NCBI GenBank assembly: GCA_003511125.1
Contig: DOJV01000045.1
Location: 1 to 20,962, forward strand
DNA: 20,962 nucleotides
Direction of reading: 5' to 3'
From: Candidatus Uhrbacteria bacterium
Lineage (GTDB): Bacteria > Patescibacteriota > Patescibacteriia > UBA9934 > GWF2-40-263
Each line of letters begins with the position of its first letter. Positions within the stretch are counted from its first letter, which is position 1. A model generated the notes under the pieces. That model searched no databases, was not told the origin of the DNA, and saw nothing but the letters and a program-made list of their open reading frames with translations. Below, one piece after another: positions 15,455 through 20,962 of this stretch. The translations under genes were made by a program, and so were the position numbers.

Positions 15455-15483
15455 ATTGTAAGGGATTTTTGGAAAAAAGTCTA
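15455..15483 (-). promoter_or_regulatory. Candidate alaS promoter
   Basis: Minus strand TAGACT, 17-base spacer, TACAAT. Expected start near 15448, leader about 44 bases. It lies just downstream of the tRNA-like gene's possible terminator. Confidence 0.5.
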
Positions 15484-15522
15484 GAAACAAAACTCCGCCC
15501 GCAGAATTACCTGGAGCGGGGC
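15484..15522 (-). terminator. Possible terminator after the tRNA-like gene
   Basis: GCCCGC (15497-15502) pairs with GCGGGGC (15516-15522) with one bulged G. On the minus strand it is followed by GGAGTTTTGTTT. The T-run is broken, so it is only a moderate call. Confidence 0.4.
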
Positions 15523-15552
15523 TTTTGGTCCCGACTTAGGCCTTTCCGGCTC

Positions 15553-15625
15553 TGGTGGATCCAGCGAGATTCGAACTCGCGCCGAGTCAAGCCACTGTGA
15601 GGATAACCACTACCTCTACGGACCC
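15553..15625 (-). tRNA. tRNA-like gene with a non-canonical anticodon arm
   Basis: Minus strand. A seven-pair acceptor stem (GGGTCCG with TGGATCC, G-U allowed), discriminator A and an encoded CCA; a D arm GAGG/CCTC with a TAGTGGTTAT loop; and a perfect T arm GCGAG-TTCGAAT-CTCGC. Only 18 bases remain between D and T arms, where 22-23 are needed, and no register gives a five-pair anticodon stem with a seven-base loop and T33. CTTGAC resembles the tRNA-Val(GAC) loop, but the stem fails. It could be a tRNA with a deletion, an unusual functional tRNA or a pseudogene, so I do not assign an amino acid. Confidence 0.5.
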
Positions 15626-15848
15626 AAACTATCGAGATTTTTAAAACAAAACAACTCCCAACCATGAATTGTGAAAATCCACGAATATACAAAATACGAA
15701 TTTTAGTTCGAATTTGCATTTCGCGACATCACAACTCGGGGGAGTTGCCATGTTGATACCCTGGAATTAAATTCTTTTCAAGAACCTCGCAACAACTAAT
15801 TTTATTTCATCACAAAAAAACTTTTTTTGTCAAGACTAAAAAAGGGGA
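15626..15848 (-). other. Gene-free stretch between murJ and the tRNA-like gene
   Basis: No credible reading frame. It holds a small palindrome CAACTC-GGGG-GAGTTG (15732-15747), degenerate ATTCGTAT-like words around 15680-15715, and on the minus strand a TTGACA near 15832 with TGAAAT 18 bases on, a possible promoter for the tRNA-like gene. A small RNA cannot be excluded. Confidence 0.4.
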
Positions 15849-17468
15849 TTAAGTCGCAGTCGTTGTCGGTACCGTTTCTTTTGGCTGATAACCACGGAGG
15901 AATTTGCGACGAAGGGCTGAGGTAAAGGTTTGGGCTTCGGGAAGTTTGAAGACTAAAGTAATGGCTAGATAAACCGCCAGGCCAAGGCCGCCGGCGATTA
16001 GACCTTGAGAGAGGACACCAAAAAAAGTGTCGAGGGAAATATATTCAACAATCAAAGGTTTAACCGCCTGGATAGTTAAGCCGGCGAATAAACCGGCGAC
16101 GGTGATAACCGCTAACGAACGTAGAATTTTTGTTTCTTCTAAAGTTCCAAGCCGAACACGGAGAGCTACCCACAACAAAATAAAATTAACAACCGCCGAA
16201 AAACTCATGGCTCCGCCCAGAGCCAAAACACCGTAGCGAGACAAAAAGAACCAGGCCGCGGCCACATTAACAAGAGCACTAATCAACCCGGCAATAAAAG
16301 GCGTTAAGGTGTCATGAAGAGCAAAAAAAGCTCGGACCAATAAAAAATTTAGGCAGAGAGCAAAAAAGCCGATGGTGATTAAAGCCAAAGCGTCGGCTGT
16401 GATAATTGTTTCTTCCCAACCAAACTTCCCCGCCCCGACCACCACCCGAACAATCTGAGCCCGCAACAACAAGAAAACCACCGAACACGGCACAATCAAA
16501 AACAAAACCTGGCGAACACCAGAGGAAACAGCGCTGATTAATTTTTCAATTTGCTTGGTTTCGGCGTATTCGGACAGCGAAGGAAAAATGGCCACCGCGT
16601 AAGAGACGCCGATGATGCCGATTGGGAAATAAGCGATGTTGCTAGCAAAGTTAAACATGGTTAAACCGCCGGCTGGCAAAAGCGAAGCCAAAACCGTGGT
16701 GATCACAATGTTAACTTGGGACACAGCCAAACCTAAAACTCGCGGGCCGGTCATTTTGATCATTTCAACAATTGCTCGATCTTTGAAATTAAAAACCCAT
16801 TGATAACGATAACCCAAACCAAAAACGCCAATCATTTGAATTAAACAATGAACGAAGGTTCCTAAAACCACACCCCAAGCCAAACCAATCGGACCAAAAA
16901 TCGGCACCAGAAAAAGGGCACCGATAATAATTCCCAGGTTGTAGAAAATTGGTGCCGTGGCATAAAGAAAAAACCTTTTGAGACCTTGCAAGACGCTACC
17001 AAAAACTACAGACAAACTTAAAAAACATTCGCCGATTAGCATGACTCGAGTAAAAGCCACGACCAACTCTTTTTTTTCACCAACAAAACCCGGAGCAATC
17101 AAGCCGGCCAAAGGCTGAGCAAAAATAGCCATCAGAATAGCCGAGGCTAAAGAAAAAACCCCGATCAAATTTAAAACATTACTAGAAAACCGCCAGGCTT
17201 CGGCCTCTTTTTCTTTTGATTGCAAGGCTTTAATGAAGAGCGGAATGAAAGCGGCTGAAAGCGCGCCGACGACCAAAAGATTAAAAACAAAATCCGGCAG
17301 TTTGAAGGCGGCGTAATAAGCGTCAAGAATGTCGCCGGCCCCAAATTCACCGGATAAAATGCGGTCGCGAACCAAACCGACGATACGGCTGGCAAAGGAA
17401 AAAAACCCTAGAAGCACGGCGGCTCCGGCAATGGTTTTTGATTCGCCGTTTAAATGTTTGAGAGCCAT
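15849..17468 (-). CDS. murJ: Lipid II flippase MurJ (MviN family)
   Basis: The 539-residue protein with about 14 hydrophobic segments opens with the MurJ signature FASRIVGLVRDRILSGEFGA and DAYYAAFKLPDFVFNLLVVG, followed by LSAAFIPLF. It flips lipid II from the cytoplasmic to the outer face of the membrane for peptidoglycan synthesis, so a peptidoglycan wall is implied. The C-terminal 20 residues are hydrophilic and Thr-rich. The start is six bases past the stop of the upstream PKD protein gene and has no Shine-Dalgarno, so the two are likely coupled. Confidence 0.95.
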   Translation of the reverse strand: MALKHLNGESKTIAGAAVLLGFFSFASRIVGLVRDRILSGEFGAGDILDAYYAAFKLPDFVFNLLVVGALSAAFIPLFIKALQSKEKEAEAWRFSSNVLNLIGVFSLASAILMAIFAQPLAGLIAPGFVGEKKELVVAFTRVMLIGECFLSLSVVFGSVLQGLKRFFLYATAPIFYNLGIIIGALFLVPIFGPIGLAWGVVLGTFVHCLIQMIGVFGLGYRYQWVFNFKDRAIVEMIKMTGPRVLGLAVSQVNIVITTVLASLLPAGGLTMFNFASNIAYFPIGIIGVSYAVAIFPSLSEYAETKQIEKLISAVSSGVRQVLFLIVPCSVVFLLLRAQIVRVVVGAGKFGWEETIITADALALITIGFFALCLNFLLVRAFFALHDTLTPFIAGLISALVNVAAAWFFLSRYGVLALGGAMSFSAVVNFILLWVALRVRLGTLEETKILRSLAVITVAGLFAGLTIQAVKPLIVEYISLDTFFGVLSQGLIAGGLGLAVYLAITLVFKLPEAQTFTSALRRKFLRGYQPKETVPTTTAT

Positions 17469-17474
17469 GTTTTT

Positions 17475-18704
17475 TTAATCAGAGTTATCTTCACGAACTG
17501 AAATTCTGGTGGCGCCCACAGACGAAGAAGAGGTTTTTGTTTTTTTTGCTGGTTCGAAAAAATTATTTTTTCCAGCTTTTTTAAATAAGACGATTAAAAT
17601 GATCAAAGCAAAAAACAGGACGGCAATTAAAAATTGGATTAATAAATTTTCTAATGAAAAAAACGGCACGTGAATTATCACGGAGTCCTCGGCAATTTGA
17701 CCAGCACTGCCCTCGACGGAAATTTTGACCGTGTAGTCACCGGTTTTTTGAAAAGTGTGATCAACCTCTTTTTTAGTTGAAGTGACACCGTCGGAAAAAT
17801 CCCAGGAAACCCGATAATCGCTATCTACTGGAAGTTGGGCTTTGAAACGATAAGTATTCCAAGAAGTTTTTTGATAAGTAAAAATGGCGTTCGGCGAAAA
17901 AGACGGAGCCGCTTCTTCGACTACCTCGACCACGACCGGCTCTTCGTTGTTTTCAGAAGTTTCTGAAATTTCGTCTGAAGGTATTTCAATTTCTTGATCC
18001 GAAGAGCCGGAGGTAGAATCCGGCAAAACCAAAAGCGATGGTGCTGGAGTAATTACAGCCGGAGGTGGAACAACAATCTGGCTTTCCGAAACGGTCGGGT
18101 GTGGATCACTAGCGTCTGGCAGACTGTCGCTGTCGGAATCGATTTTGGTGGTATCGGTGCCAAGTTCGCGTTCGACACTGTCGGTAAGACCATCGTTGTC
18201 GTCGTCGTCGTCGCAAGCGTCGCCAAGACCGTCGATGTCGTTGTCGGCTTGATTGGTATTTTCTATACTTGGACAATTGTCGTCGCTGTTTTCTATACCG
18301 TCACGATCGTCGTCTAAAAGCGGGGTAAATAATTGGGTAAAAACCAAATCGTTGGCTGAGTTTCCATCTTGTGGATCGGTTCCGCGAATTTCCGCACGAA
18401 TATTAAAAGATCCGGAAGGCACGACAAAATCCACATAAACCTCTTCGGGAACACCGCCGAAGCGCGAAGAAATAACCTGGGAGTCACCGATTGGTAACGA
18501 ACCTTGAAAAAAAGTTACATAACCCGAAATATCAATATCACCAACATTTTTAACAATGGCGTAAATACGAACCGTATCACCGGTGATTAAGGTTTCTTCG
18601 GAAAAAGAAATACCACTTTGAGCAATACTTAAATCGGCTGTTGCCGCCCGACCCGATAAAGGCAGGGCTAGAAACAACATTAAAAGACAAAACAAAATTC
18701 TCAT
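17475..18704 (-). CDS. Surface protein with CARDB, thrombospondin-3 and PKD domains
   Basis: The chosen ATG at 18704 gives 409 residues, begins directly with a signal peptide ([20 protein letters not shown]) and overlaps the upstream stop by four bases; the frame is open for 14 more codons, but these precede the signal. Domains: a CARDB-like beta sandwich (about 24-126), an Asp-rich calcium-binding thrombospondin type 3 stretch (131-202, [15 protein letters not shown] and related), an acidic Pro/Ser linker, a PKD domain (about 269-346, with WDFSDG and [13 protein letters not shown]), then one membrane helix (352-374) and a basic, Ser-rich cytoplasmic tail. It would be exported and held by its C-terminal helix. 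It sits directly before murJ. Its partner is unknown. Confidence 0.88.
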   Translation of the reverse strand: MRILFCLLMLFLALPLSGRAATADLSIAQSGISFSEETLITGDTVRIYAIVKNVGDIDISGYVTFFQGSLPIGDSQVISSRFGGVPEEVYVDFVVPSGSFNIRAEIRGTDPQDGNSANDLVFTQLFTPLLDDDRDGIENSDDNCPSIENTNQADNDIDGLGDACDDDDDNDGLTDSVERELGTDTTKIDSDSDSLPDASDPHPTVSESQIVVPPPAVITPAPSLLVLPDSTSGSSDQEIEIPSDEISETSENNEEPVVVEVVEEAAPSFSPNAIFTYQKTSWNTYRFKAQLPVDSDYRVSWDFSDGVTSTKKEVDHTFQKTGDYTVKISVEGSAGQIAEDSVIIHVPFFSLENLLIQFLIAVLFFALIILIVLFKKAGKNNFFEPAKKTKTSSSSVGATRISVREDNSD

Positions 18705-19285
18705 ATTTGATTTTCTAAAATAACTTTTTCGCTTGACGACAACCAAAGTTTGGCGGCCAAATCAGGCATAAGATGTAAAGCGGCTCGAAAAGACGGATGA
18801 ACCCGAACCATAACCTGAATTTTTGATTCTTTGTCTTCAAGAAAACCGACTTCAATTTTTTGACCTTGGCACAAACCAAAAACCTCGGCTTCTTTGTGGT
18901 TTAAATGTAAATGTGGAAAAGGAATTATAACTCCGTTTTTAACAACAGCTTTTCCAGCCGGACCAATAAGTTTACAGCCGGCCGAACAAGAAAGTTTTCC
19001 AGACAAACGCCAAATTGGTTTTATCCCCAAAGCCAAAGCTTCAGCCTCGGATAATTCAATTTGAGTTTGTCGCCTGGCGCCACCCAAGACTCTGACGTTT
19101 TTAAGCTCGCCCTTTGGCCCCTTAACGGTTACGGTTTGCCGATAAACCGCTTGACCACGCTGATCCAAACGCCGCAAAATTTGCGGCTCGGTTTTTTTAC
19201 CAAACAAAGTCACCCACATCTTTTGCGAAAGGTGCAAATGAGCGGGAATTATTTCAATAGGAATGAGAATTTTTTTCCTCCGCAT
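18701..19285 (-). CDS. PduL-like phosphate acyltransferase
   Basis: The 194-residue protein matches the PduL family, which interconverts acyl-CoA and acyl phosphate (acetyl or propanoyl) with two metal ions. Seen: the first metal-binding motif AHLHLS (H16, H18), [18 protein letters not shown] and the phosphate-binding [12 protein letters not shown] (68-79), the second motif PHLHLN (H125, H127), and H171 near the end. It could work with an acetate kinase to make ATP by fermentation; none is in the window. No encapsulation peptide is evident, so a cytosolic enzyme is likely rather than a microcompartment one. It overlaps the PKD gene by four bases, an odd metabolic neighbour in an envelope run. 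Confidence 0.82.
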   Translation of the reverse strand: MRRKKILIPIEIIPAHLHLSQKMWVTLFGKKTEPQILRRLDQRGQAVYRQTVTVKGPKGELKNVRVLGGARRQTQIELSEAEALALGIKPIWRLSGKLSCSAGCKLIGPAGKAVVKNGVIIPFPHLHLNHKEAEVFGLCQGQKIEVGFLEDKESKIQVMVRVHPSFRAALHLMPDLAAKLWLSSSEKVILENQI

Positions 19286-19317
19286 AAAATTAGTTGGGTG
19301 GAATTGTTAAGGGGGTT

Positions 19318-19523
19318 GAGTGATTAGGTTATTAAGTAGTTAAGTGGTACTTGGCAGAGCCAAACCTGGCCCCGCTGGCAAGCAACAAAACACCCAAAAC
19401 ACTCAAGTTATTTTTTATCACTAGTTGTCACTCAATCACTCAATCACTCAATCACTCAATCACTCAATCACTCAATCACTCAATCACTCAATCACTCAAT
19501 CACTCAATCACTCAATCACTCAA
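19318..19523. repeat. Eight-base tandem array CACTCAAT with a decayed inverted array
   Basis: Eleven perfect copies of CACTCAAT run from 19429 to 19516, followed by a seven-base partial copy. About 80 bases upstream (19318-19349) are four 8-base words, GAGTGATT, AGGTTATT, AAGTAGTT and AAGTGGTA; the first is the exact complement of the array word and the others are drifted. The array covers the stop codon (19512-19514) of the GT2 gene, so its last residues (ELSD) are encoded by repeat words. It fills most of the gap to the PduL-like gene. Confidence 0.92.
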
Positions 19524-20234
19524 CTCCTCTTCTTTCTTTTTATAACCAAAACTATAATTGAAACGATTATGACGAACCGGCCCTAAAAACATAAGATGAA
19601 GTTCGCCGAGAAAATATTTTACCAGAATATTTAAGCGACCATCGCGATCTAAGCGGCGAACCGAGACTTCGGGATGGGTGGAATTTAAATATCCGAACTT
19701 GCCGATTTTTCGACAACGCACGGCGTAATCGTGATCTTCGCAAAATGGAATAGCTTCATCAAAACCTTTTAAAATTTCGTGCTTACTTTTTTTAGCAAAA
19801 ATACAAAAACCCGGAGCGTGGGCTTTAAAAGGAAGAACTAAACGACTGTAAAAATTATAAAAACCGTGAGCCAGGCGATCAAAAAAATGATTAGAGAGCG
19901 GAATAACATCGCACGAGGCAAAATCAAATTTGCGAGCTGTCATTTCGTGCTCGGCGCGTTCCAAAAAATGTTTGTCGGTTAGCTTGACATCGGCGTCTAG
20001 AAACAAAATTGTATCGCCTTTGGCAACCTTGGCCCCGGCATTGCGACCAACGCTCGGCATGCCGCCTTTTACCACTCGGCAACCAAACTGTTTGGCGATC
20101 TCGCGAGTCCTGTCGGTAGAATCAGCATCGGCGACAATAACTTCGAGTGGCTGGACGGTTTGTTTTTTTATGGAGCGCAAAAGAATTGGCAAATAGTCCT
20201 CCTCGTTTTTGGTGATGATAATGATGGAGATCAT
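19512..20234 (-). CDS. Family 2 glycosyltransferase
   Basis: The 240-residue GT-A enzyme shows ISIIIITKNEEDYLPILLRS at the start, DADSTDRT (36-43), PSVGRNAGAKVAKGD and the metal-binding LDADVKL (about 79-85), then CEDHDYAVR with the catalytic acidic residue. It resembles the dolichol-phosphate-mannose synthase/WcaA-like branch. There is no clear membrane helix. It lies apart from the main glycan operon, between trmH and the PduL-like gene, with repeat hairpins on both sides. The C-terminal codons lie in the 8-base tandem array, so the end of the protein may vary between strains. Confidence 0.9.
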   Translation of the reverse strand: MISIIIITKNEEDYLPILLRSIKKQTVQPLEVIVADADSTDRTREIAKQFGCRVVKGGMPSVGRNAGAKVAKGDTILFLDADVKLTDKHFLERAEHEMTARKFDFASCDVIPLSNHFFDRLAHGFYNFYSRLVLPFKAHAPGFCIFAKKSKHEILKGFDEAIPFCEDHDYAVRCRKIGKFGYLNSTHPEVSVRRLDRDGRLNILVKYFLGELHLMFLGPVRHNRFNYSFGYKKKEEELSD

Positions 20235-20240
20235 AGAGTG

Positions 20241-20324
20241 GTGGAGTCGTTGAGTTGTTAAGTTATCTAGTGATTGAGTGTTGGGCGACCGAGAAAAAAC
20301 AACTCAACAACTCAACAACTTCAC
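20241..20324. repeat. Eight-base-word inverted arrays GTTGAGTT / AACTCAAC
   Basis: The left arm (20241-20264) reads GTGGAGTC GTTGAGTT GTTAAGTT. The right arm (20301-20324) reads AACTCAAC AACTCAAC AACTTCAC. They are complementary at 21 of 24 positions, around a loop of 36 bases that contains TGATTGAGTG, close to the word at 19318. It fills the gap between trmH and the GT2 gene. Confidence 0.85.
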
Positions 20325-20333
20325 TCCCCAATC

Positions 20334-20783
20334 CTACCACTTTTTCCGCGACAGCACAAACATCGCTATCCCCGCGGCCACTGAGACATTTAAAGACTTT
20401 TTATGGCCTGGCATAGGGATCTCGGTTAAAAAATCAAGCTTTTCACGGACATCATGTTCGATGCCAGTAACTTCGTTGCCAAGGACCAAGGCGACGGGCC
20501 GGTCTGACGGGAGCTCGGTAATCGATTTAACATTCTCACCAGTCTCGAGACCAACAATGGCATAGCCCTCGGCACGAAGTTTTTCGATAAGCGAAAAAAT
20601 ATCTTCGGCTTTTTCCCAGACAACGCGATCCTCTGAACCCAACGCCGTTTTAGCGATCTCTTTTTGCGGCGGAACGCCGGTATAGCCGGTTAAAAAAAGT
20701 TTGTCCACAGCAAAGACCTCGGCTGAACGAAAGATGGAGCCGACGTTGTGGAGAGAGCGGATGTTGTGGGCAAGAATAAACAT
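20334..20783 (-). CDS. TrmH/SpoU-family RNA 2'-O-methyltransferase
   Basis: The 149-residue SPOUT-fold protein has the three SpoU motifs: HNIRSLHNVGSIFRSAE (6-22), LVLGNEVTGIEHDV and IPMPGHKKSLNVSVAAGIA, which together form the knotted AdoMet-binding site. It would methylate a ribose 2'-OH in tRNA or rRNA; the target cannot be read from sequence. It is short, with only the catalytic domain and no N-terminal RNA-binding extension, like TrmL-type enzymes. It is the first gene of the minus-strand run and its promoter is so close that the message may be leaderless. Confidence 0.93.
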   Translation of the reverse strand: MFILAHNIRSLHNVGSIFRSAEVFAVDKLFLTGYTGVPPQKEIAKTALGSEDRVVWEKAEDIFSLIEKLRAEGYAIVGLETGENVKSITELPSDRPVALVLGNEVTGIEHDVREKLDFLTEIPMPGHKKSLNVSVAAGIAMFVLSRKKW

Positions 20784-20792
20784 ATTTAGATC

Positions 20793-20821
20793 ATTTTAGA
20801 CAAAAAAAATCTTTTTGTGAA
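20793..20821 (-). promoter_or_regulatory. Promoter of the trmH-like gene
   Basis: Minus strand TTCACA, 17-base spacer, TAAAAT, each one base from consensus. The -10 ends nine bases before the ATG, leaving a leader of zero to three bases. Confidence 0.7.
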
Positions 20822-20858
20822 GCAAAATTCAGGAAAATGCAGGAAAGCGGAGTTAGCC

Positions 20859-20886
20859 TTGACAAAACCTCAAAAAAAATGATATT
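20859..20886 (+). promoter_or_regulatory. Plus-strand promoter at the window end
   Basis: TTGACA (20859-20864), 16-base spacer, GATATT (20881-20886). It is divergent from the trmH-like promoter and points at a unit that continues past the window. Confidence 0.55.
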
Positions 20887-20903
20887 TTCTTAAGTCCCCG
20901 CTC

Positions 20904-20962
20904 ATGGGAACACCCTGGCATCTCGCCACCACCCCCCCCCAAGCTGTGAATTACGAAACTAA
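20904..20962 (+). CDS. Possible start of a gene cut by the window edge
   Basis: From the ATG at 20904 the frame stays open to the end of the window and passes through a nine-C run (20932-20940). An in-frame GTG at 20946 is another possible start. No Shine-Dalgarno precedes either. The local DNA is more GC-rich than the nearby genes. Only about 19 codons are visible, so this could equally be an RNA gene or a leader. Confidence 0.25.
   Translation, partial: MGTPWHLATTPPQAVNYET

Noticed and set aside
15507-15719. Minus-strand 70-codon frame
   Set aside because: It runs through the tRNA-like gene and its flanks and resembles no protein.
18190-18260. GTC-type triplet repeats
   Set aside because: They encode the Asp-rich calcium-binding stretch of the thrombospondin-3 region, so they are explained by protein sequence.
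19429-19523. CRISPR-like regular repeat
   Set aside because: The units are 8 bases and contiguous with no spacers, and no cas genes are present.
19351-19545. Plus-strand 64-codon frame across the CACTCAAT array (repeating SLNHSITQ)
   Set aside because: It is the translation of the 8-base repeat, with no start signal and no protein-like composition.

Overview
The window looks like a piece of a Candidate Phyla Radiation (Patescibacteria, Parcubacteria-like) chromosome. This is inferred from gene content and style, not from a database search. The signs are a compact, nearly all minus-strand layout, an alanyl-tRNA synthetase that stops after its editing domain, an RNA polymerase alpha subunit without its C-terminal domain, short ribosomal proteins, almost no Shine-Dalgarno sequences, and a long run of envelope glycosylation genes with many tandem overlaps.

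Layout. (1) 63-419: a small four-helix membrane protein with its own ribosome binding site and terminator. (2) 535-6892: a minus-strand surface-polysaccharide operon, in transcription order a Wzx-like flippase, a GT4 glycosyltransferase, a small membrane protein, two GT2 glycosyltransferases and an O-antigen ligase/polymerase-like protein, ending at a strong terminator (461-497). (3) 6941-7804: a lone plus-strand gene of unknown family with a near-perfect sigma-70 promoter, a ribosome binding site, its own terminator and codon use unlike its neighbours. (4) 7898-9439: a large unrecognised membrane protein with a divergent OmpA-like domain. (5) 9510-13585: the translation/transcription cluster infA-rpmJ-rpsM-rpsK-rpsD-rpoA-rplQ-rplM-rpsI, with infA promoters at one end and a terminator at the other; rpmJ (13092-13205) is a 37-residue gene. 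(6) 13617-15625: alaS preceded by a tRNA-like sequence whose anticodon arm does not fold normally. (7) 15849-20783: an envelope-themed minus-strand run of murJ, a CARDB/thrombospondin-3/PKD surface protein, a PduL-like phosphotransacylase, a GT2 glycosyltransferase and a TrmH-family methyltransferase. (8) 20859-20962: a divergent plus-strand promoter, a nine-C run and the possible start of a gene cut by the window edge.

How it fits together. The GT/flippase/ligase block would build glycan on a lipid carrier, flip it across the membrane and polymerise or transfer it. MurJ supplies lipid II flipping, and the OmpA-like and PKD proteins are candidates for wall-attached or exported surface proteins. 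The ribosomal block is housekeeping.

The most unusual signal is not a gene. Four gene boundaries (4249-4360, 13011-13083, 19318-19523, 20241-20324) carry short tandem arrays of 7, 8 or 9-base words, each facing an inverted array built on the complementary word, so each locus can form a long periodic hairpin. The words differ between loci but the architecture is the same. Other points of note are -10 boxes 9-13 nt before start codons (leaderless transcripts) and the restriction of Shine-Dalgarno sequences to the two codon-atypical single-gene units.
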